64,000 nt of DNA from Acanthopleura granulata. Lineage: Eukaryota; Mollusca; Polyplacophora; Chitonida; Chitonidae. The notes below the pieces were generated by a model. It made no database searches. It saw only the letters and a list, made by a program, of their open reading frames with translations, and was not told where the DNA came from. Shown one piece after another: positions 26,133 through 38,654 of this stretch. The position numbers and the translations under genes are program-made. Position 1 is the first letter of the stretch. Each line of letters starts with the position of its first letter. The stretch is from assembly GCA_016165875.1 (NCBI GenBank), contig JABBOT010000010.1, forward strand, positions 15,525,357-15,589,356. The letters are read 5' to 3'.

Positions 26133-26334
26133 CTGTAGACAGACGGCACACTATGTAATATCCTGAACACGACGATTATTCTGACCCGTAAGTCACAGTC
26201 ACACTGCTGAATTGCTGAAGTATTTGATGAAAACAGCTTTGGTAAATTTAACTTATAGTTTCCGATTGCAAATAATAGGAAAGGTCTTGCTTCTGTTTTT
26301 GGTTCTGAAATGTTTGAGAGATAAGAGGGAGAGA

Positions 26335-26620
26335 TGATTTGGTTGAGCCATATGAAAGACTTTAAGAATGGTACCTGTTGCTGTCTCGCACTACGCTCAT
26401 CACTAAGGGGTTAGAGCAAGGAATCAAGACTAGTCATCCCAGTAACAGTACGATATGACTGGGTGGCATGGGTGGGGTGTCACGGCTGGTGTTTTCGGCA
26501 TGTTGCTCGAGTGGCGGCAGCACTTTGGCGGCAGAGAATCACCCTGCCGAAAGAACACAGAATGTCTGCATCGATGGCTGAAACCTTGCTGAGTACGATA
26601 TAAATAAAATATACATACAT
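26335..26620 (+). mobile_element. tRNA-derived SINE, family 2 (copy 2)
   Basis: This is the partner of 9250-9545, with the motifs TGTCTCGCACTACGC and GGGGTTAGAGCAAGGAATC, and the tail ATAAATAAAATATACAT. An ACAT microsatellite follows to about 26720. Confidence 0.6.
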
Positions 26621-26720
26621 ACATACATACATATATACATCGATGCATGCATACATTCACACACGCGCACGCCCACACACATAATTATATACAATGTACA
26701 TACAAGCATACATACATGTA
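26605..26720. repeat. ACAT/ACAC microsatellite (copy 2)
   Basis: Tandem ACAT tetramers mixed with CACACG and GCAT units lie downstream of the SINE. Confidence 0.7.
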
Positions 26721-27359
26721 TATACAACATATAAGATCTAAAACGGCGTAAAACACCGATGAAATAAATAAGTAAATATTAAATGTAAAAGAATGGTCCA
26801 TTCTATATTGTTACAAATATCGAACCGTGTGCGACGATATTAACCACAATATCTGATGAAACGTTTAAAACTTGCGTCGTTCAACTGCGTCTGTCTTGAA
26901 TAAAACGATCCGATGTATGAGGATAAGAGTTCACTTTTCATTATCTCAACCGCGTATCACACCACTTATTCGTACAGGGACCATACTAACCTTGTCCGGA
27001 ATTAGCCGAGGGCTTCGGCGAAGCCTCCAGCTGTGGCGAGATGCTTACAGAAACATGATTTATCGCAGGCCTAGCTTCATAAGAGGTCGGGTTAAAAACA
27101 GTCAGCCTATCATACTTGGTAAGTGAACTTGTAATTATACACGAGTCTGTTACCACAGAATCTTGGGCTGCTTCTGGTGAGTATGTTAAGCATTATTTGA
27201 AGATAAATATAAATCTAGATAACTTTTTAGCGCGTGAAGAGTACAGTTTCCTTTTGAAAAAAAAAACCATCACGCAAATGTCCCATCAAATCTTATTCGT
27301 TGTTTATGTCAAATAGTTTTCTAGCTATACGCACAACAGAATTATCGACTTATAGTTAC

Positions 27360-27460
27360 CGACCGTAGGAACCTGCGGATTGTCGTGGGCTTTTCCCGGG
27401 CTCTGCCGGTTTCCTCTCACCATGTTGCTGACCGCCTTCGTACAAGTGAAATAGGCTTGA
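27360..27460 (+). mobile_element. SINE family 1 fragment (partner of 10255-10350)
   Basis: CCTGCGGATTGTCGTGGGC, CCCGGGCTCTGCCGGTTTCC and CACCATGTTGCTGACCGCC identify the tail half of the SINE. Confidence 0.6.
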
Positions 27461-28309
27461 GTGGTGAAGAGGACTGAGGTGAGTTTCTGGCAATAACTAG
27501 ACCTTTGTGGATGTCAGCCCTACATTCTGTTCCTATCCGGCTTTCACCGAGGGAAATTTTCACACATTACTGCCAGTCTCATTGTAGGAGGCCTTCCAAA
27601 TGTGGGTAAATTTATCGCGCTGTCTTACTGCAGTACTATGCTCAAAACGTCCGCCATGATGCCTCAGGTCGACCAAAACCTTGGCGTATCCCGCAAATGT
27701 TACAGACCTGACTACAGGGTAGTGGCTATGTATCTGACATATGTGCATGGAACTATTATCCTGAACACAGGCGACATCACTGGTAGGTCTGAATGTAATA
27801 GCTGATTTGGTTTCATCAGCACTTCACCATGCATGTGGCTTAGAATATCACAATATGTTCAATTAATCCACAGGAAATAAGACACCAGCAAGAAGGCCAC
27901 TTAAAGCATATCCAACATTTTCAACGTGTATCTGGAAATAGATGAAACATGTTTAACGAATACTTTCAACGTAGACTTCAATTTCTTTGACATTTAAGCA
28001 AACCAGTTCCTTAGTAACAAGACAACTTTACGATGTACCTAAACCATAATTAGGACCAGCGGATTCTGCCGAGGAAATACTTCCGAGTCCGTTTTCCAAG
28101 TTGGGGAAATAATGTTTTAGTGTCCATGGTTGCCAGGTGATCCATCAACAGAGCACCGTAGAACTATGAAACGGAAATGTGGTGAGATTGTATAAAACAT
28201 GTAAATAAAGGTTTAACAAAACCAAACTATCGACAAGCTGTGCAGCCAACAGTGTCACATTTGCTTATTGATATCCATCAAGTGTGTGAAAACAGACGGA
28301 CGCGTGTTG

Positions 28310-28550
28310 TAGTTATTTATTTACGCCCTAATCAAGGATATTTCACTTATACGACGGCGGGGAGCATTATTGTGGGAGAAAACGGAGCAGAGCCCGAGGG
28401 AAACACACGCAGGTTACTCGAAGACCTTCCCACGCACGGCCGGAAAGGAAGCCAGCATGAGCTGGACGAACTCACAGCGAGCGCATTGGTTGGAGCTTCT
28501 GGGTCGTTACGAAGCGCTAGCGTGCTAACCAACTGAGCCACGCAGTAGAC
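28310..28550 (-). mobile_element. SINE family 1, full length
   Basis: In plus coordinates it starts with body sequence (ATATTTCACTTATACGACGG, GAGCCCGAGGGAAACACACG, GACCTTCCCACGCACGGCCG). It ends with the tRNA head (GAACTCACAGCGAGCGCATTG, then GCGCTAGCGTGCTAACCAAC and TGAGCCACG). Copy 1 of the duplication lacks it. Confidence 0.8.
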
Positions 28551-29744
28551 ATAAATTCAGTTACTAAACTTAATTCCTGAACTAAAATCCTAGAACTAAT
28601 TCCTAAAAAAGTTTTCAGCGCTGTCGTAATAAAATTTAAATAATTATGCAGCGCTTATCAACAAAACAAATTACCAACGATCGTCAATACCTGACCATTC
28701 CGGGACGACATTTTGTCATGTTGGCCAGCTGTCACCTCGGACCTATCCTACACCATTGCTAACACACTACGCCGCACAGTTATAAGTTACATGCAAGTGT
28801 ACGCGACAAGGACAAGAAAAAATAGAAACAAAAACTCCCAATACCCAACACAAGGGTTTCAGCTCTGTTTTCTTTATAAACGTTCGTAAGAGTAAGGAAG
28901 AGTCCAGGAGTTTGTCAGAGTGAATTTCCTGCGCAGAGCGTGGTCTTTCAGCAGTCAACAGCTCGTATGGACATGTCAGTGTTAGCTGGCTGCAGACATC
29001 AGGAAATATCGCAAACACAGCAAAGGTATTTGGAACGGATTCTTTTCGGTCGATTTCGGGAAGACGCCTCCTTTATAATTCTGGCCTCTCTGTCGTGTAA
29101 GAAAAAATGTTGCCACGAAATCTTCTTATTCCGAGGCAGTAGCTCTCCCTAGATGGCTTTTTTACCAACTCTTTCAGAAAAATTACTGCAGGCTCCTATC
29201 CAGTGCAATTGCATTGTAACAGCCGTTGTCAATGGCAAGTAAATCAGCGACTGTCCGGTTGATCCAAAACACTTCAATTTAAGAACTACAATCACCCCAA
29301 AGTCCAGTGTATTGCTATGACATCTGTCTAATCACCATAAAACCCCACAAACAATTAAGAACCCCGGCAATGTGGCGTACTGACGCATTGAAACATGGCT
29401 ACTCGGAGTGAAAGGGGTGGAAGGTCTGATAATGCCCTATTCCTATATGTTAAATTCCATCTCCTAAGGCTGAGAATTTTTAAGTATTTTTCCGTAATAT
29501 CTCCATGTGGAGTACTTTTCGTTTTTTTTTTTAATCTGTATACATTGGCACACTTCATGTTCATTTTGAACATTAATTCTGTCCAATATGGAATATTAAA
29601 TTTTTTATCTTTAACTACAGTACGTCCTGCAACCGTAGTACAGAATCTCCCAATTCACCTCTGAATGTGGGAAATCGGCAGCCAGGCGAGTTTACACCAT
29701 AGAAGATAGAAATCACGGGCATCGAGCAGAGGTAAGGGTCTGTG

Positions 29745-29800
29745 GGTGGCTATAGACAATGTGGGTGGCTACAGACAGTGTGGGTGGCTACAGACAAAAT
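29745..29800. repeat. 18-bp minisatellite (three units)
   Basis: Three tandem units of GTGGGTGGCTAYAGACARN are present, against two in copy 1 at 11735-11782. Confidence 0.7.
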
Positions 29801-30792
29801 GGAAACCATGCCACTCACCATCTATGCCTTCAACAGGTACTACTTGTTCTCAGTGTGGTGAGGTGAGGAAGGATGTAAAACCCAATATACTCACTCAATC
29901 ATCGTCCAATATTAGGTCCCATTTTACCGGATATAATACGTTATATTATTGACTTTGGAGCTATATTACCGTAAATAGTATGCCACCTGTCCATGCAGAA
30001 TCCAGGGACTTGATGTTCTACACACTGTTTTGAGCTTGTTACCATAAAGCTCGCATGTAAACCAATTGTAGGACACACATATATTGCCAAAACCGAATCA
30101 GGAGGTCAAATACAACTTGCCGTGTTGTCTTTATTCGTGCACTATCACAATAGAAACACGGAACATGAAACTTAATTCAGGCGGCACAGAAAATAAGATT
30201 CCACATACTTATAATACTTATAATTAACCCTGAGACACGTTTTGAAAACACAGCAACAAGTTAAGGCCAGCTAAGGTACATAGATGAGGTGTTATTGTAT
30301 TTTCCATACCTGATACGAATTGTTGGGAGCTCACATTATATGATAACTTCGGGCTAGGTATTATTATAAACATACATACCATGCACATTGTAAATTTACT
30401 TGTGTACAGGAGTTTCATGTTTGCAGAAAGTCGCCTTTAAGGGTTATAAAAACAGAAGAAACAGAAACCTTTTCTTTTACGTTTGTAGAACAGGTGTATG
30501 GGGTTTTGTGTTGCTGGAATAATAGTGTTATTGTCTGAGAGTTGGGATGTCTTTTGTAAACTTATGAACTCGCCTGGCGAAATCACATATACAGTCAAGC
30601 GCAAAGGACGGGACATGTACGGAAGAGTTGTTAAAACGGTATCCTTAGTTCTAGTATGGATTTGCTTGGTAAGGAATTCGACATATTTCATATGGTTATC
30701 TTCTTTCCATACTATTGTTTTGTCTATTTAACTGATGTTAGATTACCGACGTAAGATCAACTCAAAATGTCACGTATATATCGACGATCGGG

Positions 30793-30990
30793 TTTTATTT
30801 ATTTATTTATTTGATTGCTGTTTTACGCCGTCCTCAAGAGTATTTCACTTACACGACGGCGATCAGCATTGTGGTGGAAGGAAACCCACGATCATTCGCA
30901 GGCTGCTGGCAGACCTTCCCATGTACGGCGGACAGGAAGCTAGCATGAATGGGAGATGTGCGCAACTTAAATCCCTCTCATTGCACATCA
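30793..30990 (-). mobile_element. SINE family 1 copy in intron 1 of copy 2
   Basis: A TTTATTTATTTATTTATTTG tail (plus orientation) is followed by CTGTTTTACGCCGTCCTC, TTTCACTTACACGACGGCG, GCTGGCAGACCTTCCC and a decayed tRNA head. Copy 1 lacks it and has other sequence (12870-13740) there. Confidence 0.75.
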
Positions 30991-33369
30991 TTCCCAATGA
31001 TCATATCAATCTTCATTAACAATTTCTAACCCATTCCGAGCTAAAACTATGCAAGGACGATGGCCTTGGAAAGTGTATAGGACAGTTTCATGAATGGGTA
31101 TATTGATCTTTTCATATCACATGGTTGTAAAAAAGCTTCTTTTTTATCTAAAATATAAACAAATGCATGCCACTTTTCATAATTCCAAACTATAAAAGCT
31201 GATGCCCAAACAAAGATAGTTTTACCTGAGGGAGGGATAATGGAATATCTTGACCCGCGCTTCGGGTCCAATCTGGATGGATCATTGTTGTGTTGTAAAG
31301 GTACATGTGTACTACATTTCCATAAACATTATGCGTTTTCCCATAAATGAATAATACGCTACACAGCTTGAGCCCGATTTAATGTAGGCGGGAAATGTTT
31401 AAGACATTTTAAGACAAATGCTCTTAGGAGTATTCAATATTGCCGAATGAACAAGGACAAAGCACTTCTGTCGAGGACGAACAAAAAAGGATTAAATGTG
31501 ATTTCAAACGCTGAACTTAATGATATATAATGAAATAATCATCAGAAAAAAAAATGACATTCGGCATTTGTGGGAAATTTGGAATTTGTTGTATTTGTTG
31601 TATTTTCCATACATTGGAGAACGGCCCTATAGTGGTGTCTGTCTTACTCTGGTTCTAGGTGCCAAACTCTAGAAAACTTGTTGGAGGCCTCTAAGTAAAA
31701 AAACAAAGGTTCATTCTAGGTGAAGCCTATTTGGTTTTGTCATTATGCATTGTTGATTAGAGAAATATGCCTAGCGTTATACTCTGAGGGATAGGCCAAG
31801 ACTATCTTTAATTGGTTTTGGCACAGCTAATATATATTACCATATACACTGGAATTCAAGCTGTTGACAAGCTGTTTCACGAAACTATCCATTGTAAGAG
31901 TAAATTTGCTGCTGCGCTGGTGATAATTTTTTTTATCTTTTTTTTTCTTCCTTTATTTTTTTGAATACCTTAATTAAAACCGTTTTGTTATCAAAACATC
32001 TAACCATGATAACTAAAATAGTGGGGAACTCGATCTGTACAATAAACACTAATAACTAGGCCTTCCTCCAAGAAACCTGTAAGATCAAGGCAATTCTCTC
32101 CGCTTATCTCCAATACAGCAGAACTGAATGTTGGACAGTTCTAATTTTTCTTTTTACCATCACTCATGGAAAAGTATTTCTCGGAATAGATAGCCATTTT
32201 TTTCTATTACAGTACTGTGGATTGTAAGTAGGCTTCGTTATGTATTATACAGAGCCAACCTTGCCCTAATGGTCTCGCAAGTCCCGAATCAGGTCGCATG
32301 TTTAAATCTTGGCTTAGCGGCCCTTTTATGGACTGCCCCAGTCCCAAACTATTCATCGCCGTACATGTATTAGTGAAACATTATTCAATGCGCGATAAAA
32401 TGTCAACCAACATCAGAAATGACAAAAACATACATGTACAGCCATTTTACGGGAAATTTGCCCTAAAATAAAATCACGTATTTAGGACAGGAATAAAAAG
32501 GATAAAAAAAATACTGACATGTCTTTCCGACATACGTGGTAGCCATATATCCGCTTTAATCTGGAATTGTCGAGAGGCCATGATATAAACCATTTCAGAG
32601 AAACCGGAAACACAGTGCCTTGTCACTGATATCCCCAGTCTATATCACAGAAGAGCTAACCTGGGATCAGTTGATGTCAAAGCGGAAACGCACGCTCTCC
32701 CGATACGGATAAAACGCACGTCAAATTACTTGAAATTAATATGAAGCCAGCCCTTTTGATTTTCTCGATGTACCCGTCTGTGAGGACTTCGAAATGTGAT
32801 ATCTCGCTTTAAAGGCCTGGTCTTTCCTTTTCTTTTGATACCTTAAATCAGTCAGTTAGCAAAAATCGCCAATGTTTTAGGGTGGCTACAGTTCGATGAT
32901 CAGTACCTCCCTGGTGGATTTCAAGGAGCGACTTGGGGAAGATTACGACTTGTTAGCTCGGGCCATTGCTGCGAAGAGTGTCGGGGTCATGCTAGGTGCT
33001 ATCATCGCCGGCTGTTTGAATGACAGATTTACCAAACATGGCGACCTCATCATGGCGGGTACGCTGTTCATGGCTTCAGTTTCCGTGGCCACCAAGCCCT
33101 GGGTGACCTCAATCGTGCCACTGGGCGTGTTGTACACAGCGGAAGGACTCGCACACAGTGGCATGAGTGCAGGTAAACACGTTATTTTGGGGTAAGTAAA
33201 GACCACATTTGTGCTCAAGGTTATTGCAAATCAGCATACAGGATCGCAAAACCCATAAGAAGTCACGTGCTGAATTACTCTATGGGAGAAATGCCTTGCA
33301 GATCTTTGGATCACCATAGTTGGCGCTGATTGTACAGGATGTGTCATCTTAAGAACGTGTGCACATTTC

Positions 33370-34931
33370 CACCCTTGTGTTGTGTAGTATTCTTAGACTG
33401 TGGCTTTCGATAACTTCAACTCTATACCATTCGTCTGATACCGTGTTTTTCTGTTTCTTTATACCTATATACCTATCTATATACTTTAGTTCATATTCCT
33501 TACGCCGCATGCGAAGTTCTTTACGTTCGTTTCACGTCACTAGCAAAGTTTGCACATAAGTCTTGAGCAATGTAGGGCAGCCGTGACATTCCATATTCCG
33601 TTGTATTCTGCAGTATTCGCATCCCGTGCATTTTTATTTATTGAGTTGCATAGTGGCATTCTGATTGTGTACATTTCTCTTTCTTCAGTTGTTTAGCAGT
33701 CTTCTTACACCTAGCCAAATAATCACATAGCCCCTCCACTACGCTACAAGGCCCCATTGAACACTACTGGCCACCTACCCTCTGGCTTTCACAAGACCAG
33801 TTCTGCTCTGATTCTGTGTAGCATTTTTCTTCTTAGTTTGGAGGCTTTGCATCCTCTATAATTTCCGACCCTTAACGCCAACTGTTGAGTCATAATAAAG
33901 CTCGAGCAGGTTGTATCTCTCTCGGTACACACCAAGGTTCACCATGTTTGATGAAGTTATGCATCCCGATCTAGGTCTCGTTAAATCCAATTCTAGAAAT
34001 TTATGGTCAGCTATGTCATCAACCTTCGCAGCCGTTGTTGCAAACAAGCGTGACATACATCTGGTGTTTAAGAGGATCAAATGTCGCCATCGTCTAGATA
34101 TTGCTCCAAAGAATGAACAACTTGTTACAACAGAGTGTAAATCCTAGGATAAAATTGACAGGCAGAGTTGTACCCGTCATTCTTTGCGTCAGTAAACGTG
34201 GTGCCTTCGTACATTACCGAGGTCTAATTGGAGTTAGCTCGAGTTCAATATGACTCAACACTGGGCATTAGGGGTAGGAATTTGTAGCCGATGCAAAGCG
34301 CCCAATCTAATGAGAAAAATGCAACACAGATGTAGTGCCAATCTGGTCGGGTTAAAGCCGGACGGTACGTGGCCGAGTTTGCTCCATTAGTGTTCAATGG
34401 GACTTCCCATGGCGTTGTCGCGTAGTTGAGAGGCCATATGATTACTTGGATACTTACACCATGACTTTTTATTCTTGTAGTTCTATACAGTAATCTTCTA
34501 ATAACAGTTCAGTTAATTCCTTCAGTTTTATAGTGGCATTTTCATACCGTGACATGTCATTCTAGCAGCTATGTAACCGTACTCTGGTACTGCTCTTTTC
34601 CATTCCTTCAGTGGTATAGTAGTATTCTCAAACCGAGACTATCCATTCCTGCAGTTCTCCTGCAATGTACTTTTCCATTCTTCATTTATGTGTAGCAATT
34701 TTCGGACATTTTCTATTACTGCAGCTGTAATGTAGCATTCGCATACCGTGACTTTCCATTCCTGCAGTTGTATTCTGGCACTTTACTTTTCCATTTATTT
34801 GGTTGTATATGGCACTCTTCCGACAACATATTTCTACTCTTTCAGTCGTATAATTATATTCTTATACTGTGACTTTCCATTCCTTTGGTTGTATATCAGT
34901 ATTCTGACACCTTGCTTTCCTCTACCCTCAG
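33370..34931 (+). repeat. Degenerate ~45-bp tandem repeats filling intron 2 (copy 2)
   Basis: This has the same repeat architecture as 18660-20286. From about 34560 to the exon it is almost identical to copy 1. Further left it has diverged and shows indels, including loss of the G-run. Confidence 0.6.
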
Positions 34932-36609
34932 TTGGCAACGCAATGTGCCTTCAGCTATGGCAGGAGAAGGCCAACACGCCAGTGCACGCGTTACATTTCG
35001 GTTACGGTCTGGGTTCGGTCATTTCTCCTCAAGTCACAGGCCGTTCCTATCCCTGATCTTAAGGAACGTAACGCTGATGAATCCGAATTCAACGGAATTA
35101 CTGGGTCCCGGAGAAAATAACACCTCCTTTGTAGTTCTCCGACCGTCTCGTATTGAAATCCCTTACTTTATCATTGGAGGTGGTGTGTTTCTTATGGGAT
35201 TGGCGTTTGTGGCGTTCCAGTTTCTCTACAGTTCCGGGGAACCTGGATTACCCGCAAATCTCACTAAAGATTATACCGAGACGACGTTGTCTGAAGTAAA
35301 AAGCAAATTTTTCTCGAGATCCGCCAGGCGGCTTGACATTATCATCTTGGTCCAGGTCTTTTTCTTTTACTTTTTCCTCTACGGAGGCACCAATCCGGTG
35401 GACACCTTCCTCTTCACCTTCGCAGTGGAGAGTGACTTAGGGTTCACTAAGGACGAGGCAGCCTACCTTGACTCGGCCTATTGGGCGAGCTTCACGGTGG
35501 GACGTTTCATTTCGGCCGTCGTCGCGCACTGGGTTTCCGTCAAGTACATGATCCTGTTTGAAGTCTTCACATCCGCCGGAGTGTTAGCTTTTCTGTCTTT
35601 TAAAGCTGTAGATATGAAGACCTTGCTGTGGGTGTTTTCGTGTCTCTACTCGGCGGCTTCAGCACCCCTGTTCCCATCTGGCACCGCCTGGGCTGACCGT
35701 TACATCAAAGTATCCGGTGTTATCATCGCTGTTTTCGATGTTGGTTTTGGGGTGGCTGGCTTCATATTCCAGTCTTTGGCCGGCCACTTGTTTACGAGGT
35801 ATAAGCCAAACTCCTTACTGTACTTAAGTCTGGGAAGCGCAGTGGTGCTATGCATCCTTGTGGTCTCTATGAAGTTCGTGGGTGGTTGCCAAGGTGATCG
35901 TCATCAGCGACAAAAAGACCAGGATGAAGAGAACAACAAGATGGCGGAGTTTACTTCCGTAACCGACAAGGCGGTCTCATAGTGAATTGATTTATTGCCA
36001 ATTCTAGGCGGTCCAAGGACTCTATGCATAGAGGAATGAATCGAGCATATATAATATATATAAGGATTGATGTTTGAGTATGCATTTTAAAAAGGGTTTT
36101 GGTGGTACATATTATGAATCAACACTTTTGGAGAGAACTTAAACCCTACTTGAAACATGCCATATAATACACCACAATCTCATTATCTGCAATATTCAGT
36201 GATTCTTCACATTCATACAAAATTTAGCTTCTCGAGGAAATGTGTAAATTACCTTTTAAAACACAAAAGTCTTTATTATATTTCTCATGACAAAGGCATG
36301 GTAACATTAAAAGAGTCAATGGGGCAATTTTGGAAAGTATTTTTTCAGCTACAATAAATACCTCAGTGAATTTGTAACTGGATATGTTAAATTAGTAATT
36401 CCATCTGACTTATTAGGAAGGAGGCCAATGGGCTATATGAAAACGATCATTCCTTTGTCTTACGTGTACACATGGTGACACAACCTGAATGGTTATTAAA
36501 ATCTACTTCGTGAGGTGAAGGTTGTTTCTTTGCTCATCATTGTATTTCTGTTTATCTAGTGTGTAGTTGAGTTGAGAAAGAAGTCCAGTGTAGCCAATAT
36601 AACTAGGCG

Positions 36610-36815
36610 TGACCAATTATTTGATTGGTGTTTAAAGCCGATCTCGTGACATTAACCGTTGTATGAAGGCGGTCAGAATAATGGGGACGAAAAACCGGAG
36701 TGCCTGGAGGAAAGCACAAACCTAACACACCTGATAAACAGCCTAAGTTAAAATCCTAACCCAAGCTCTGAGAGCTGCATCTGAACACGCAACCTCATTT
36801 GTCAGAGACATTGTA
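36610..36815 (-). mobile_element. Decayed SINE family 1 copy (duplication copy 2)
   Basis: This is the partner of 22195-22395, with GATTGGTGTTTAAAGCCG, TTGTATGAAGGCGGTCAG and GAGAGCTGCATCTGAACACG. Confidence 0.5.
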
Positions 36816-37506
36816 GTCACGGCAAGTGCTTTAACAATTAGTTTCCGGCTTTGGTTAGGTAGCCAGTGGCTTTCAAGTCTATCAGAGAGCTACTATAAAG
36901 GGGGATAGTAATGAAGAATAAAGAGTACAAAAGTGAAATATTCCTCAAAATAGCTATCGAAATTAGCTATCGTTAATATTTGTGATCTTTATTTTATATT
37001 TCATTGATTACAGAGACAGGGCATTGTCAACGCCATGAAACAAATTCGTGTGAAAATCACAAATAAAAGTATGAAAATAAGTAAAGCTCCATATGTAATG
37101 GCGTCACATTGCCGCACATCATTTCTTTTTCATAGAATTTCAACGGTTTTCCAGTATAATATAATTCAGCCAACGGTTTTCAACCGTTATAATGGCAATT
37201 TAAACACTTAAAATGGAACAAAACACCAATGAAGTATATCATGTATATACTGTTGCTCCATGTTTAACTTGCATTTATATGATGAAACATCTGAAGACAC
37301 ATATGAACATTTCTGTCGTAACTGAATGCATTCATTGGGAGAAGAACCCTAGGGCTTGTCAAAAGTAGTGTTCCTTTTGTTGGCTTCCCTTTTTACAAAG
37401 TCAATTCTTCTCCGAACAGAAGGTATCTGCTAAGATTAGCGGTTCATAAACGGAAATGGAAGCAATTTTCTCTTAATTGTGTGAAGATTGATTGCTAACT
37501 GGTGGG

Positions 37507-37575
37507 GTAAAATACACTACACCAAAATACACTACACCAAAATACGCTACACTAAAATGCACTACACTAAAATAC
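37507..37575. repeat. 14-15-bp minisatellite in copy 2 only
   Basis: Five units of AAAATACACTACACC or close variants lie in tandem. The partner site near 23110 has a single diverged unit, so the array expanded after the duplication. Confidence 0.75.
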
Positions 37576-38440
37576 AATACATTTTCTGTAAGATTTCTTC
37601 ACACACAGCTAGCGCAGGAAACCATCCCAAATCTCAGAAGATTGGTTTGTATTTAACAGAAAACAAAGCACTCAAATCTAAATTTTTCTCACAATTTTTA
37701 AAAGCGAGTAATGATACACTGCATGGGTATTGCAAATACCTCTTTTTCTCTGCATTTCCACATTCAGTTCGATCTTCTTGTCTGCTGTCACATCTAATCT
37801 AAAAATAGTGTTTTGGTTGAGCAAGGCAAAGAGCAATGTGAGATCTTCATCTACATTAGACAATCATGTTCGTTGCATGTTTATGGTAAGAATAATTTTA
37901 ACGATATCATATGCTTTTAATTTAACATTCTTATTAACAATCTGCGGAAATATTATACGATAATATTTACAACAAGAGCTCTTGTGAGCCCAATAAGTAC
38001 CTGAACAAATAAGTATTCCTGTTTATATTGTAGACTCGATATAGGGTACACATGTATATTGATAAATCTGGTTACCATGGTGATCGCGGTAGTGGGCAAA
38101 AAGTAACCTGAGACACATGGTCAGTTCGAAGACACCTGGAGTTGCAGGCCTGCCACGAAGTTATTACTGATGTACACAGTGCATTGACACAATTAAACCG
38201 ACAAGTTATTAAGGGTTCTCCCGCGTGTGGTTTTCAAAAAAGCAGTGAATATTCTTGGAAGACAAGAGGTTTTCAACTACCGTTAGTCTTATATAATGTC
38301 ACTAAGGCCCCGCGAATATCGAAATCGGAGCGATCTGCAAATTCCCTGTTCCGATAGGGGATCGAATCCTCGCCTCGTGTGTCCACAAGCGTGTTAACAA
38401 CTCGGTCAGGAGCCTCTCCCTGTAATACTAGGTTAACGTA

Positions 38441-38446
38441 TTTATT
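38441..38446 (-). terminator. Candidate polyadenylation signal of SLC46-type gene
   Basis: TTTATT on plus equals AATAAA on minus, about 210 bases past the stop codon. The assignment rests on position only. Confidence 0.35.
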
Positions 38447-38654
38447 GCGTGCGTGATCTATGGAGATTATTATCTGTGGTCCTTATCTGACCGTAGAGAA
38501 CTAATTGCGGATGTTATAGGCCGACGTGTTCAGAAGCCGACATAAACAAAGTAAATATTCCAAAGCGTGATTTTTTTCTGATTAACAAACAATATCCTCA
38601 AGGAGTTCCTTAAATTATGTTCCGAATATTTTGTGTAAATATGTCCATGATTAC

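Larger units (their letters stand above)
9105..26221. repeat. Tandem segmental duplication, copy 1
   Basis: This block aligns in order and orientation with 26222-39437. Examples of matching anchors are 9140 with 26250, 9880 with 27000, 11390 with 29395, 12605 with 30564, 18187 with 32881, 20287 with 34932, 22820 with 37215, 24080 with 38505 and 25973 with 39190. Copy 1 is about 4 kb longer, mainly through a 3.13-kb transposon, a 1.2-kb element X and a 0.27-kb SINE. It carries the intact MFSD4-like gene plus the last two exons of the SLC46-type gene. Confidence 0.85.
26730..30563. other. Upstream region of MFSD4-like gene, copy 2
   Basis: The stretch is homologous to 9640-12604, except for 27815-28930, which has no partner in copy 1 and contains a full SINE (28310-28550). 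A half SINE lies at 27360-27460 and a three-unit 18-base minisatellite at 29745-29800. No gene is supported. Confidence 0.5.
30564..35982 (+). pseudogene. MFSD4/NaGLT1-type transporter, frameshifted second copy
   Basis: The exons correspond one-to-one to the intact gene: 30564-30668, 32881-33172 and 34932-35982, with the same splice sites and phases. One base is missing near 35036 in exon 3 (CAAGTCACAGG against CAAGTCACCAGG in copy 1). Translation therefore stops at 35056 after about 173 residues. After the deletion the original frame stays open to the stop at 35980-35982, with only a few amino-acid changes (for example PVDTF for PVNTF and AAYLDS for AAHLDS). The polyadenylation hexamer reads AATGAA at 36035-36040. 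I infer a recent loss of function. A sequencing error, or splicing to the AG next to the deletion, remains possible. Confidence 0.75.
35983..38440. other. Spacer between MFSD4-like copy 2 and SLC46 3' end
   Basis: The stretch is homologous to 21339-24070 but lacks the 21.5-kb SINE. It holds a damaged polyadenylation hexamer (36035-36040), a decayed SINE (36610-36815), the conserved block 37205-37390, a minisatellite at 37507-37575, and a tRNA-like remnant near 38345-38420. No gene is supported. Confidence 0.5.

Noticed and set aside
28240..28536. 98-codon plus-strand ORF
   Set aside because: Most of it is the reverse strand of a SINE.
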